A stretch of DNA of 41,558 nucleotides from Bacteroidota bacterium. Lineage in GTDB: Bacteria > Bacteroidota > Rhodothermia > Rhodothermales > UBA10348. A program made the position numbers and the translations under genes. Within the stretch, counting starts at the first letter, position 1. Each line of letters starts with the position of its first letter. The notes beneath the pieces were generated by a model. That model did not search any database. It worked only from the letters and a program-made list of their open reading frames with translations, and was not told the origin of the DNA. Below are positions 1 through 8,854 of this stretch, piece after piece. The stretch spans positions 1 to 41,558 of the forward strand of contig JAJCYQ010000067.1 of assembly GCA_029262835.1 (NCBI GenBank), written 5' to 3'.

Positions 1-1
1 C

Positions 2-1210
2 TACGTGTCCATCCGCCACACGGGTATCAATATCGGCGAGTCGGACGGCAATGAGATCCAGGGCCTTACGCTTGGCGGTGTTGGCCGCGGCACGACGCTC
101 GAGTTCATCGAGTCCTATGCTTCGGGTGACGACGGCGTCGAGTTCTTCGGCGGCACAGTCGACCTGAAGTACTTCGCATCGGTCTTCAACTCGGACGATG
201 CCATTGACTGGGATCAGGGATGGCGCGGACGAGGCCAGTTCTGGTTCGTTCTGCAGGGCCTCGATGCATCGGGTGCCGCGGCCGAAATGGACGGCGCCGG
301 TGGCGACGAGTTCACCGAGCCTTTTGCCAAGCCGAACATTTTCAACGCAACCTACATCGGAGCAGGCGTTGGCAACCAGCCTGCTGGCGACCGCGCTGAA
401 ATGCTCATGTTCCGTGACAACACGGGCGGCTTCTATACGAACTCGATCTTCACTGACTATCAGTCGGATCAGGGTGGTCTTGCCCTTACGATCGAAGACA
501 TCGACAACACGGGCAGCAAGCCGCAGGACAGCCGCATCCGGTTCGAGAGCGGCGACCTCGCGCTGAGCAACAACGTGTGGTGGGGCTTTGGCGCCGGAAA
601 CGATCCGGCCCAGTTTGTGAACCCGGGCCTTGCCAACCAGCAGGCCATCATTGATCACCTGTTGGCTAATGGCAACGTGGTCGCCGATCCGCAGATTGCG
701 GGTGTTGACCGGGCCACGAACCCGACAGGTGGCCTTGACCCGCGTCCGACTGGTAACAGTCCGGCGTACACGTCGGCTCGCGCGGCCTATCCGAATGAAG
801 CCTTCTTCACGCCTGTTGAGTTCATTGGGGCCTTTGGCCGCGAAAACTGGCTCAAGGGCTGGACAGCACTCGATGCACAGGGCTACCTCGGAGACATTGC
901 CACCGGCATCACGGTAGCGACCGAAGACCTTGGCGGTGAGCTCCCGACGACGCTCGTGCTCGATCAGAACTTCCCGAACCCGTTCTCGGGTCGTACCGCC
1001 ATCGAGTTCCGTCTGGCCGAGACGCAGCAGGTCCGCCTCGCGGTCTACGACGTGCTGGGCCGCGAAGTCACGGTGCTGGTCGATGGCGTCCAGGCTGCGG
1101 GCAACTACCGCACGGAGTTTGACGCGTCCAGCATGGCACCCGGCATGTACCTCTACCGCATTACGACCGAGCGCGGTACGGAGTCCAAGTCGATGATGCT
1201 CATCAAGTAA
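2..1210 (+). CDS. Secreted T9SS-sorted protein, 5' end outside the window
   Basis: The reading frame is open from base 2, so the N-terminus and signal peptide lie upstream. The visible 402 residues begin with Gly/Asp-rich segments (GLTLGGVGRGTTLEFIES, DDGVEFFGGTVDLKYF) of the kind found in right-handed beta-helix-like secreted proteins of Bacteroidota. The last ~80 residues are a classical type A sorting domain for the type IX secretion system: LDQNFPNPFSGRTAIEF, a beta-rich middle with YDVLGREV, then GMYLYRITTERG and a basic end. Such domains direct proteins across the outer membrane and are cleaved or anchored at the surface. The catalytic or binding role of the main domain is not recognisable. 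A strong terminator follows the stop. Confidence 0.85.
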   Translation, partial: YVSIRHTGINIGESDGNEIQGLTLGGVGRGTTLEFIESYASGDDGVEFFGGTVDLKYFASVFNSDDAIDWDQGWRGRGQFWFVLQGLDASGAAAEMDGAGGDEFTEPFAKPNIFNATYIGAGVGNQPAGDRAEMLMFRDNTGGFYTNSIFTDYQSDQGGLALTIEDIDNTGSKPQDSRIRFESGDLALSNNVWWGFGAGNDPAQFVNPGLANQQAIIDHLLANGNVVADPQIAGVDRATNPTGGLDPRPTGNSPAYTSARAAYPNEAFFTPVEFIGAFGRENWLKGWTALDAQGYLGDIATGITVATEDLGGELPTTLVLDQNFPNPFSGRTAIEFRLAETQQVRLAVYDVLGREVTVLVDGVQAAGNYRTEFDASSMAPGMYLYRITTERGTESKSMMLIK

Positions 1211-1278
1211 CAGGCCATTTCCGTTCGCCGCAGCCTCGCAGGCGCCTGGCGAATGGATCTACCTGATGAATGAATGAA

Positions 1279-1310
1279 GGGCGGGGCTTCCCACATGGGA
1301 AGCCCCGCCC
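1279..1310 (+). terminator. Perfect 15-bp stem-loop terminator after the T9SS gene
   Basis: Left arm 1279-1293 (GGGCGGGGCTTCCCA) and right arm 1296-1310 are exact reverse complements with only two bases between, giving a very stable GC-rich hairpin 69 bases after the stop at 1210. Only a short TT follows, so it is not a textbook U-tract terminator, but position and stability fit transcription termination or 3' end protection. It also argues that the MFS gene starts downstream of it. Confidence 0.8.
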
Positions 1311-1404
1311 TTCTGCGTTGGGGCCGGCGCGTCTCGGTTGCATGACGAGGGCCGACGCAATTGGCCCAGATTCGCCGTATTATCCGGCTGCAAAACCTTT
1401 CCCG

Positions 1405-2640
1405 ATGACTGCACCTCCGGCTCCAAAACGGCGCGACGCCTCGCACGAATACCTGATTCTGTTCGCGCTCTGGCTCATGGTATTCTCCGCGAGCAGCCAG
1501 GTCATCATCATCGCCCCTATCCTGCCGCGGATTGGTGAGGCGCTCGGCATTGCGGAAGCCCTGCAGGGCTGGCTCATCACATCCTACGCCGTCTTCCTGT
1601 CTATTTTTGCGCTCATCGTAGGCCCCATATCCGACAAAATGGGGCGCCGGGTGGTGCTTATTGTGGGGAGCGGCGCCATGGCCGTCGCGCTGTGGCTACA
1701 CGGCGTGGCCGACAGCTTTATTTCTCTGCTTGTCGTGCGCGCCGCCGCGGGCGCCGCGGGCGGCATGCTGAGCGGCGCCGCCGTGTCCTATGTGGGCGAC
1801 TACTTCCCATACAACCGGCGGGGCTGGGCCAACGGCTGGGTCATGAGCGGCGTGGCCTTCGGGCAGATCATCGGCATTCCCATTGGCACGGTACTCGCCG
1901 ATCAGTTCGGTTTTCGAGCGGCATTTCTCATGTTTGCCGGCTCCATGACGCTCACGACCATGCTGATCTGGCTCTTCGTGCCACAGCCGAAGGTGGAGCG
2001 CGACAAAGCGCCGCTGACCATCCGCCGGGCTACGGCCACCTACATCGAGCTCATCCGTCGTCCTGCCGTGGCCGCCGCATCGGCCACCTATTTCCTGATG
2101 TTCTTTTCCATCGGGCTCTACGTGATCTACCTGCCGACGTGGCTGGAAAGCCACCTGGGCGTGTCGGGGACCATCATTGCCACGCTCTTTTTCGTGGGAG
2201 GCCTGGCGACGGTCGTGACGGGACCGATGGCCGGCAAAATCTCTGACACCACGGGACGCAAGCCGCTCATTGTCTGGTCCTGTCTCGGACTCAGCGTTGT
2301 CATGGTGCTCACCACGTGGGTCGTGAACAATATGTTCACCGCCTACGTCTTTTTCGGCCTCACGATGGTCATGATTGCCATGCGCATCAGCCCGCTGCAG
2401 AGCCTCATGACCGCACTCGTCGAGGACAAGCGCCGCGGGGCGCTATTGAGCCTTGCCGTCGCCATCGGCCAGGTGGGTATCGGCATAGGCGGCGCCGTGG
2501 CAGGTATTGCTTACACGCAGTACGGCTACGTCTCGAGCACGGTCGTAGGCGCCGTCGCCATTCTCGCGATGGCCGCCATCGTGCATTTCCGCCTGCCAGA
2601 ACCGGGCGAGAACGATTTCGACGAACTGAATATCGTGTGA
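1405..2640 (+). CDS. MFS transporter (12 TM)
   Basis: 411-residue integral membrane protein of the major facilitator superfamily, probably a proton-driven exporter. About twelve hydrophobic segments are visible. The loop 2-3 signature occurs in the N-half (GPISDKMGRRVVL) and its degenerate repeat in the C-half (GPMAGKISDTTGRKPL), as expected of the two-fold MFS repeat. The frame is open further upstream to 1270, but that would put the start inside the terminator stem, so the ATG at 1405 (MTAPPAPKRRD) just before TM1 is chosen. The substrate cannot be read; the layout resembles DHA1 drug exporters. Confidence 0.85.
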   Translation: MTAPPAPKRRDASHEYLILFALWLMVFSASSQVIIIAPILPRIGEALGIAEALQGWLITSYAVFLSIFALIVGPISDKMGRRVVLIVGSGAMAVALWLHGVADSFISLLVVRAAAGAAGGMLSGAAVSYVGDYFPYNRRGWANGWVMSGVAFGQIIGIPIGTVLADQFGFRAAFLMFAGSMTLTTMLIWLFVPQPKVERDKAPLTIRRATATYIELIRRPAVAAASATYFLMFFSIGLYVIYLPTWLESHLGVSGTIIATLFFVGGLATVVTGPMAGKISDTTGRKPLIVWSCLGLSVVMVLTTWVVNNMFTAYVFFGLTMVMIAMRISPLQSLMTALVEDKRRGALLSLAVAIGQVGIGIGGAVAGIAYTQYGYVSSTVVGAVAILAMAAIVHFRLPEPGENDFDELNIV

Positions 2641-2665
2641 AAGCCCCTGTTTTGGGGTAACAGGA

Positions 2666-2720
2666 CCGGTTTCGATGTCTCCGAAAAGCAAGAAAAGAGC
2701 AATGACATCGAAATAACCGG
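2666..2720. promoter_or_regulatory. Imperfect inverted repeat upstream of the secreted protein gene
   Basis: CCGGTTTCGATGTC (2666-2679) pairs with GACATCGAAATAACCGG (2704-2720) with one 3-base bulge. It lies between the MFS stop and the start at 2733. It could be a weak terminator/attenuator for the MFS gene or an operator. A second tiny hairpin (CCCC 2644-2647 / GGGG 2654-2657) precedes it. Function is inferred from position only. Confidence 0.35.
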
Positions 2721-2732
2721 CTTGAAGTCCGT

Positions 2733-3689
2733 ATGCTGACACGCAACCAGATTGCATCTCGAACGACAATGATCACCGTGCCATTTCTGGCACTTGTACT
2801 GTGGCTGCTGCCGCCCGCCCAGGCTGCTCCACAGGCGGCTGGCAACGCCCCGCCTCCTGCCGCGGGATACCTTGATGCCCACAAAAACGTGGATAAACCA
2901 CTTGAAATCCTGGGTGGCCCCATCTCCATAAACATTGAACAGGCCAGCGGCGGGGTCTTCGTCTCGCTCCCGGACCAGCGCGAGCTCGATGAGCACGTGT
3001 TCGGAACGCCGAGTGCGCCTCGCGCTTTCGCTGGCACACCTGGCGTAAATGGCGTCCCCATGATGGCCAGGAACAGCGAAAACGGTACGTTTACCAACAT
3101 GAAGTCCATGTCTCCATTCGGAGACAAGCACGTGGTCATGGGTAACGGGAAACTGAACATCAGTGCGCTCGATGCTACGGCAACGGATGCCGCCACGACC
3201 AACGACGAAGTGCGGCTCATGGCCTCCTGGGAAGACGGGCAGGGTAACACCTACGAGGTGCGCTGCTGCGAAATGCTGGCCACCCACGGCATGGAGTTTC
3301 CGACGTTTGGAGGCGTGGTCACGAACCACATCCTGCACGGATTTACCCGCATAGGTACGGCCCTCATGCCCTCCGAGTACACCTATTTCGCCTTCTGGGG
3401 CATGGGCGCTGTGCTCAAGAACGGAGAGGTAGTCGACAAGCCCCGCCTCATCCACGGCATGCTGACCGAGTATGTTCGCACCGAGGGCTACCAGTTGGCG
3501 GCCGATGACGAGGTCACTCCAACCCGGCGGCATTTCCACCTGATGGTGGCACCGTTCATGCCCGACATGCAGAACAGCTCATTCCAGCAGAAACCTGTCG
3601 CAACCGGATTTGAGCTTCCAAATGGTATGGAGCTCCCGTTCTGGCACGTGATGTTCGAGAACCTGGACATTACCAGTGCACGAAATTGA
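2733..3689 (+). CDS. Secreted protein of unknown function, coupled to a cupredoxin
   Basis: 318 residues. Basic N-terminus, hydrophobic core (ITVPFLALVLWLLPP) and an AQA-type cleavage site give a clear signal peptide, so the protein is periplasmic or exported. An ATG at 2769 would give a more compact signal peptide and is a plausible alternative start. The mature part has a vicinal CysCys (EVRCCEML) and several His/Met-rich stretches (FPTFGGVVTNHILHGF, RRHFHLMVAPFMPDM), which might bind metal. I do not recognise the family. Its stop falls just ahead of the next start, with the ribosome site of the cupredoxin overlapping the stop, so the two are probably made together. Confidence 0.65.
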   Translation: MLTRNQIASRTTMITVPFLALVLWLLPPAQAAPQAAGNAPPPAAGYLDAHKNVDKPLEILGGPISINIEQASGGVFVSLPDQRELDEHVFGTPSAPRAFAGTPGVNGVPMMARNSENGTFTNMKSMSPFGDKHVVMGNGKLNISALDATATDAATTNDEVRLMASWEDGQGNTYEVRCCEMLATHGMEFPTFGGVVTNHILHGFTRIGTALMPSEYTYFAFWGMGAVLKNGEVVDKPRLIHGMLTEYVRTEGYQLAADDEVTPTRRHFHLMVAPFMPDMQNSSFQQKPVATGFELPNGMELPFWHVMFENLDITSARN

Positions 3690-3699
3690 GAGGCATCCA

Positions 3700-4098
3700 G
3701 TGAAAACACGCAAGCCGCACGCTGCGCTTTTTGTCGCCCTGCCACTGCTTGTTGCAGCGTGGTGGGGCGGCGTCGAGTGGGCGGACAATCCGCCTGCGAC
3801 AGCCACGGTCACCATGACCAACATGCTGAAGTTCGCCCCGGATACGCTCTACATTGAGCCAGGGACGGAGGTCACATGGGAAAACACTTCTCTGCTTGCG
3901 CACACCGTCACGGCCGATCCCGAATTGGCGAGCGTCGAGGGTAGCGTCATGCTACCCGATGGCGCCGCACCCTTTGATTCGGGCACCATGGATCCGGAAG
4001 AGACCTTCACACACGTGTTCAACGAACCAGGCACATGGCGCTACTTCTGCATCCCGCACGAAGGCGCCAAGATGGTCGGCACCGTTATCGTCGAGTAA
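3700..4098 (+). CDS. Plastocyanin-like cupredoxin, exported
   Basis: 132-residue protein with an N-terminal membrane/signal segment (AALFVALPLLVAAWW) and one cupredoxin domain. Type 1 copper ligands are visible: His in LLAHTVTADP, then Cys, His and Met in YFCIPHEGAKMVG near the C-terminus. The fold would carry electrons or store copper outside the cytoplasm. A GAGAGG at 3688-3693 lies six bases before the GTG at 3700, which decides this start over the in-frame GTG at 3676 inside the upstream gene. It is convergent with rho, whose stop lies eight bases beyond its own. Confidence 0.85.
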   Translation: MKTRKPHAALFVALPLLVAAWWGGVEWADNPPATATVTMTNMLKFAPDTLYIEPGTEVTWENTSLLAHTVTADPELASVEGSVMLPDGAAPFDSGTMDPEETFTHVFNEPGTWRYFCIPHEGAKMVGTVIVE

Positions 4099-4106
4099 GC
4101 GGGCGG

Positions 4107-6053
4107 TCACGAGTTCATGACAACCAGGAACTCGTCGTTCTTCTTCGTGCCGCGCATTTTGTCGAGCAGCCAGTTCATGGCATCGCCCGGCGCCATGTCG
4201 GCCAGCATTTTGCGCAGGATCCAGATCCGCTGAAGCTTGGCTTCGGGAATGAGCAGCTCCTCGCGCCGCGTGCCCGATTTGACAACATGCATGGCTGGGT
4301 AGATGCGCCGGTTGGCGAGATCGCGATCGAGCACGATTTCGGAATTACCCGTGCCTTTGAACTCCTCGAAAATCACTTCATCCATCCGGCTGCCGGTATC
4401 GATGAGCGCCGTTCCGATGATGGTCAGTGAGCCGCCTTCCTCCACGTTCCGGGCCGCGCCGAAAAAGCGCTTGGGCCCTTTGAGCGCGCCCGCTTCCATA
4501 CCACCGGACATGGTTTTGCCCGTGTTCGGTGCGCAGGCGTTCGCCGCGCGCGCAAGTCGCGTGATGGAGTCAAGCAGAATGACCACATCCTGACCGGCTT
4601 CGACGAGGCGTTTCGCCTTGTTTAGCACGACCTCGGCCACTTCAATGTGCTTTTCGGGCTCCTGGTCAAAGGTGGATGCGACGACCTCCGCATCTACATG
4701 CCGCCGCATGTCGGTGACCTCCTCGGGACGCTCGTCAACCAGCAGGATGAGGAGCGTGACCTCCGGATGATTGGTCGTAATGGCGTTGGCAATTTTCTGC
4801 AGGATGATGGTCTTACCCGTCTTCGGCTGCGCCACAATCAGCGCCCGCTGCCCCTTGCCAATGGGCGAGAAGAGGTCCATGACGCGCGTCGTGTATTCGC
4901 CCGGCAGCGTTTCGAGCGTCAGCTGCTCGGTCGGGTAGTAGGGCGTCAGGTAATCGAAACTCGGACGCTCCTCCAGTTCCCCGGGAGGGCGGCCGTTGAT
5001 GGTATTGACCTGGATGAGGGCGAAATACCGCTCCCCTTCCTTGGGCGGGCGGACCTGGCCATCGACCGTGTCGCCAATTTTAAGGCCGAACCGCTTGATC
5101 TGCGACGGAGATACGTAAATGTCGTCCGGGCTCGGCAGGTAGTTGTATTCGGCGGAGCGCATGAATCCGTACCCGTCGGGCAGGACTTCGAGCGTACCGA
5201 CCTTGTCGACCATGCCCTCGAGATCCATGTCTTTCGGATCGTACTCCTGCATGTAGGGGGGCGCCTCGGCATACACGCGCTGGCGGCGCTCCTCGCGGCT
5301 TTCGCGATTCTTGTCCCGGCCCTGATTGCGACCACCGCGGTCGCGGTCCCGGCTACGGCCACCGCTGTCGCGATTCTGGTTCTGGTCCTGGTTCTGATCG
5401 CGATCGTTGCCGCGCCCACGCCCGCGACCTCTGCCTCGTCCACGCCCACGTCCGCGCCCTCCGCGGTCGTCGCGGTTGTCATTTCGATCGTCGTCTTTTC
5501 GGCTGTCTTTGCCGGAGTCGCCGTCCGCGTTCTGGTTCTCGTTTCGGCTGTCCTTGCGGTCGTCGTTTCGGCTGTCGCTGTCCGTGCTGCGATCGTCACG
5601 GCGATCGTCGGCACCCTTTGCTTCCGGGCGGTCTCCGCGTCCTCGTCCACGCCCGCGGCCACGACCTCGTCCACGACCGTCGTCATCCCGCGTTTTGTCA
5701 TCCTGGCTCCGGTCGCCACTCTTGCTGTCGTCGCCACTCTTGCTATCGGCGCTCTTGTTGTCACGACCTTTGTTGTCCCCGCCTTTGCTGTCGCCGCCCT
5801 TCTTGCGGCCGTCTGCCGGTGCGCTTTTCTTGTCGTCCCGGCCAGAGCGTGGCTTTCCTACGGGGTCGCGGCGCGTGTCGCCGCCTCCGGAGCCACCAGA
5901 GCGGGCTTTCTCGGCCAGCGCTTCGGCCTGGGCTTCCAGAATGAGGTAAATCAGGTCCTGTTTGCGCAGGTGGGAGAACCCGCCAAGCTTCATATTCTTG
6001 GCAATGTCCTTCAGTTCAGGAAGCTTTTTGTCCTGGAGATCGGAAATATTCAT
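4107..6053 (-). CDS. rho: Transcription termination factor Rho with long disordered insert
   Basis: 648 residues against about 420 for the enterobacterial protein. Order: N-terminal Rho_N helical domain ([20 protein letters not shown]), then a ~220-residue low-complexity insert of Arg/Asp/Gly/Asn/Lys (residues ~50-270) with two alternating Arg-Gly blocks, then the cold-shock-like RNA-binding domain ([20 protein letters not shown]), then the RecA-type ATPase with Walker A PKTGKT (~410-415), Walker [15 protein letters not shown] and conserved C-terminal helices. Rho is a hexameric RNA translocase that ends transcription. The start is the ATG at 6053, where homologous N-termini begin; an in-frame ATG at 6086 adds 11 unlike residues. 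Such inserts are common in Bacteroidota Rho. Confidence 0.97.
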   Translation of the reverse strand: MNISDLQDKKLPELKDIAKNMKLGGFSHLRKQDLIYLILEAQAEALAEKARSGGSGGGDTRRDPVGKPRSGRDDKKSAPADGRKKGGDSKGGDNKGRDNKSADSKSGDDSKSGDRSQDDKTRDDDGRGRGRGRGRGRGRGDRPEAKGADDRRDDRSTDSDSRNDDRKDSRNENQNADGDSGKDSRKDDDRNDNRDDRGGRGRGRGRGRGRGRGRGNDRDQNQDQNQNRDSGGRSRDRDRGGRNQGRDKNRESREERRQRVYAEAPPYMQEYDPKDMDLEGMVDKVGTLEVLPDGYGFMRSAEYNYLPSPDDIYVSPSQIKRFGLKIGDTVDGQVRPPKEGERYFALIQVNTINGRPPGELEERPSFDYLTPYYPTEQLTLETLPGEYTTRVMDLFSPIGKGQRALIVAQPKTGKTIILQKIANAITTNHPEVTLLILLVDERPEEVTDMRRHVDAEVVASTFDQEPEKHIEVAEVVLNKAKRLVEAGQDVVILLDSITRLARAANACAPNTGKTMSGGMEAGALKGPKRFFGAARNVEEGGSLTIIGTALIDTGSRMDEVIFEEFKGTGNSEIVLDRDLANRRIYPAMHVVKSGTRREELLIPEAKLQRIWILRKMLADMAPGDAMNWLLDKMRGTKKNDEFLVVMNS

Positions 6054-6527
6054 GTCGATTGGGATGGAAAGGGGCCGCGGGCACACACTTCTCGGCTATA
6101 CCGGGGTGCCTCGACTGGCCAAAGGACCCATTGGGTCAGAGGTACAAATCAGGGTGCAAAAGGCGTACGAATGGTGTACAGACCGTGCAGATTGGCTTTC
6201 ATGGCGCTTCCGGACAGGGTGTCCGGGCGCAGGGGAGGGCCTGGGAATAGATGCAGACCCGACCGGAGTCAGAAGTATCGACCCGATCTACCCGCAATAT
6301 AGCCACTTCGGCAGGTAAAACCACCATCTTGGCTCATGCTTCAAAAATATTGCATTCCAACCGGCCTGTAACTGCAATTACATGTAATCACGATTACAGG
6401 TGAAAAAGCACGGCCAAACTCGCTGTTGACCGCGAGCCGGACATACCTCCCGATGCGTACCGAATGCGTGCCGACCATCCAGTCACAACATGGACGCTCG
6501 AGGACCTCTATGCCGAGTGAGACGGTT
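6054..6527. other. Gene-free region upstream of rho
   Basis: 474 bases between the rho start and the stop of the next minus-strand gene. No convincing coding frame is seen. It should hold the rho promoter and leader; the only structured element I see is the tandem palindrome at 6367-6398. Confidence 0.6.
6367..6398. promoter_or_regulatory. Two abutting 16-bp palindromic operator-like sites
   Basis: TGTAACTGCAATTACA (6367-6382) is followed without a gap by TGTAATCACGATTACA (6383-6398). Both fit TGTAAY-N4-ATTACA, and together they form a 34-bp imperfect palindrome with the perfect core ATTACATGTAAT (6377-6388). This is the pattern of two adjacent dimer-binding sites. The nearest downstream gene on the minus strand is rho, ~310 bases away. 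The binding protein is unknown. Confidence 0.5.
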
Positions 6528-7367
6528 CTACTCCCGGTCGATGTCAAAAATCTTGTTCACGATCTTCCATTCGCCGTCAATCTTGAGTAGCTGCATGTAG
6601 TCGTAGAACGTCGTTCCAGGGTAGTCCAGCGTGATCTTCGCGACGGCCGCGCTGCCAGATATGTCGACCCAGTCAATCCAGCGGTGACGCTCGGCCTCGT
6701 CGGGCGCGCTCCGCCCGGGCGCGCCGGCAATGAACGCTTCGCTCGTTCGGGTCTGGAGGCCCTCACCCGTCACCCAGTAGAGGTTGGCAATTTCGTGGAA
6801 GGCCTGTTCGTGGTGGCTGCCAAGCCCCGTGGCGTGTCCCTGGAGGTAGTGGCGAAGCGCCGCGCGGACAAGCGTTTCTTCGGCGTTGTCGGGGTCGATG
6901 TCGCATCCTGTCATGACGCGCGTATCGGCGAGCGCAATGGTGCGCCAGGCGCCATCCGCGTGTCGCGCGAGCTGGAACGTATTTGATCCACAGTGGGAAA
7001 ACCGTTCGCCCGCATAGAAGGCGTAATCCATCCAGGCTGTTGCCAGGTTGTCCTTGACGTCAATACGGACATTCCAGATGCGCTCATCCCACGCCGGGCC
7101 GCCCGCGCCCTGGCGCAGGGCCTCGACGAAGCCCGACATCGGAGTCGAGCGAACAAACGGTGCGCCGTTCTGGCTGCCGCTGGAGTTGAGGACAGCGCCA
7201 TCGGCAAACGTGGACGCCACTTTGTCGGCATCGAGCGCGCGCATGCCGTCGAACATGGTCTCAATGACCTCCATGACTTCGTATTCGGCCGCATCTACAG
7301 CGGCGTGCTGCGCCCGCGCGGCGGGAACGAGAAAAAGAACAATCAGCAGGAAAAACGGAAAACGCAT
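6528..7367 (-). CDS. Exported protein with two NTF2-like domains
   Basis: 279 residues. The start is the ATG at 7367, which yields a clean signal peptide (MRFPFFLLIVLFLVPAARAQ); a longer frame upstream looks non-coding. Residues ~25-150 form a SnoaL/DUF4440-type NTF2 fold (VIETMFDGMRALDADKVASTFADGA). Residues ~155-279 resemble the lumazine-binding-like NTF2 family (ALRHYLQGHATG ... FYDYMQLLKIDGEWKIVNKIF). These domains bind small molecules or act as scaffolds; no catalytic residues can be assigned. The two-domain fusion is uncommon but seen in Bacteroidota. It follows the SRPBCC gene on the same strand with an 80-base gap. Confidence 0.75.
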   Translation of the reverse strand: MRFPFFLLIVLFLVPAARAQHAAVDAAEYEVMEVIETMFDGMRALDADKVASTFADGAVLNSSGSQNGAPFVRSTPMSGFVEALRQGAGGPAWDERIWNVRIDVKDNLATAWMDYAFYAGERFSHCGSNTFQLARHADGAWRTIALADTRVMTGCDIDPDNAEETLVRAALRHYLQGHATGLGSHHEQAFHEIANLYWVTGEGLQTRTSEAFIAGAPGRSAPDEAERHRWIDWVDISGSAAVAKITLDYPGTTFYDYMQLLKIDGEWKIVNKIFDIDRE

Positions 7368-7447
7368 GGCGACTCGGATGGATTTGATAATGGGATCACG
7401 ACTGCCAAGACGGACCGGGCCGCGAATTGTTGCTTTTCGCGGGCCAG

Positions 7448-8191
7448 CTACGGCATGGCTGCATCCAGCCACTCCTGCCACGCGGCAGCCAGCCGATTGG
7501 CCACTTCCTGCTCCACGTCATAACACGACGCCCAGATATTTACGTCGCCTCCGACGGCCTCTGTCAGAACCTGCAAGCGAAGAAGGGCATCGCCGAGTGC
7601 GCTGTCCGGAGCCGTTCGAAGGACCATCTGGAACGGTGGTGCTGCGTCGAGGGTCGTGACGCCATGGTCAAGGCCCGATGTGGGAAGGAATCCGCCGGGA
7701 TCTGTCAGTCGGGTCCACGCGTCGCGGAGGTCTCCGGCGTGACGGCGGGATGCACGAACGACGGTGCGCCGTTTTCCCGGATGCACTTCCAGCCAGTATT
7801 TGAGGCCTTCCAGCTCAAAGTTCCAGCCCAATTGGAAGCTCTCCAGAATATCCTGCCAGCGATCGTCGGCACCAAACCCCGACGATACGACCCGCAGAAT
7901 GGTAGCGTCCCCGTCCGCTTCCAGAAGATAGTCTGTGGCTACGCCCGGGTAGGCGGCGTTGTCGTCGGTGGTTCGAAGGTGCTTTTCCGGCTCCCAGATT
8001 TCTATGCGTTCGTCAAAACCGTTTTTTTCGTCCCAGTACATGCGCATGGAGCCGCCCTCGCCAGGCGCTACTTCGGCCTTCACTGGAAACCAGCTGGCAA
8101 GGGCATCGGGATCGGTCAGCGCACGCCAGACATCGGCTGTCGATGCCTCTATGCGGACGGTTTTCTCGGCGGTTCTCTTCGGCTTGTTCAT
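7448..8191 (-). CDS. SRPBCC / AHSA1-like domain protein
   Basis: 247 residues, cytoplasmic. The N-terminal half is a START-like SRPBCC fold typical of the AHSA1 group: RIEASTADVWRALTDPDALASWFP at the beginning and a C-terminal helix ending in LEGLKYWLEVH. A second region (residues ~150-247) looks like a degenerate repeat, ending NRLAAAWQEWLDAA. Such proteins have a hydrophobic ligand pocket. The start lies four bases after the ArsR stop, so the two form one transcription unit. ArsR plus SRPBCC is a recurrent pair in bacteria, often the regulator and an effector of unknown ligand. Confidence 0.8.
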   Translation of the reverse strand: MNKPKRTAEKTVRIEASTADVWRALTDPDALASWFPVKAEVAPGEGGSMRMYWDEKNGFDERIEIWEPEKHLRTTDDNAAYPGVATDYLLEADGDATILRVVSSGFGADDRWQDILESFQLGWNFELEGLKYWLEVHPGKRRTVVRASRRHAGDLRDAWTRLTDPGGFLPTSGLDHGVTTLDAAPPFQMVLRTAPDSALGDALLRLQVLTEAVGGDVNIWASCYDVEQEVANRLAAAWQEWLDAAMP

Positions 8192-8195
8192 GGAA

Positions 8196-8780
8196 TTAAT
8201 CAGTCTTGGGAGGATTCGGATACACGCCAGCCATCAGTTTGAACTCGCGTCCTGTATCCGAATGGTATTCCTGGATGAGGTCGGAAACGGCCACCGTCAG
8301 CCTTTCGGCGAAGGCGTGCTGGTCTTTCATGCTTCTGAATCGGATGGTCGATGCGAGGGACAGCGTTGCCAGGCGCTTCTGTTTACGCTCGGCCTCCGGA
8401 CGAAGCGCTGCCAGATCCTGGATGACTTCGCCGGCAAGTGCCGCCAGATACATGCTTGACACCTGGTCCTCGACGTCCTTCCGATCGGCCGCCATGCCGC
8501 CCAGTACCGATGGTGCAATCAGAAAACGCCGGGCAACTGTCTGCATGAGGACCTCCGTAAAACCCCGGGCCTGGCGCTCGCCGACTCTGCGTACGAGCCC
8601 TGCGTCTTCGAGCTGCCGAACGTGGTAGTTGATCTTCTGGCGCGGCAGTCCAAGAACGGCGGCCAGCCCAGAGGCCGAGTTCGGCTCACGCAGGGCACCC
8701 AGGATGGAAATACGCAGCTCCGCGAGGGCGGCCGACGCCGCACGGGGCGCGCTGATGAGTTGGAGTTCACTTTGCATCAT
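8196..8780 (-). CDS. ArsR-type winged-helix regulator
   Basis: 194 residues. Residues ~10-80 form a winged helix-turn-helix (RISILGALREPNSASGLAAVLGLPRQKINYHVRQLEDAGLV), followed by a dimerisation/effector part. No metal-binding Cys pair is seen, so it is not a classical metal sensor. Two ATG codons in a row (8780, 8777) are possible starts; the upstream frame runs through the AT-rich promoter and is rejected. It is transcribed with the SRPBCC gene. A consensus-like promoter with an inverted repeat overlaps directly upstream, suggesting autorepression, which is common in this family. Confidence 0.85.
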   Translation of the reverse strand: MMQSELQLISAPRAASAALAELRISILGALREPNSASGLAAVLGLPRQKINYHVRQLEDAGLVRRVGERQARGFTEVLMQTVARRFLIAPSVLGGMAADRKDVEDQVSSMYLAALAGEVIQDLAALRPEAERKQKRLATLSLASTIRFRSMKDQHAFAERLTVAVSDLIQEYHSDTGREFKLMAGVYPNPPKTD

Positions 8781-8817
8781 GGGTCTATAATACAATTGAA
8801 AAATAAATTTGTCAATT
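8781..8817 (-). promoter_or_regulatory. Near-consensus promoter with overlapping operator for the ArsR operon
   Basis: On the minus strand TTGACA (8810-8815) and TATTAT (8787-8792) are separated by 17 bases. Only six bases lie between the -10 box and the ATG at 8780, so transcription would start at or next to the start codon and give a leaderless mRNA. AATTGA (8794-8799) and TCAATT (8812-8817) form an inverted repeat covering the spacer and -35, a likely operator for the adjacent ArsR protein. Confidence 0.65.
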
Positions 8818-8854
8818 ACAACAAAACATACTACCAGAGTGATCTGTCTCTGTT

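Noticed and set aside
4647-6302. Long plus-strand open frame opposite rho
   Set aside because: Caused by the Arg/Asp/Gly-rich repeats of the rho insert read on the other strand; rho motifs on the minus strand are unequivocal.
6341-6547. Minus-strand frame over the tandem palindrome
   Set aside because: Cys/Arg-rich product without motifs, crossing the end of the NTF2-like gene; judged chance.
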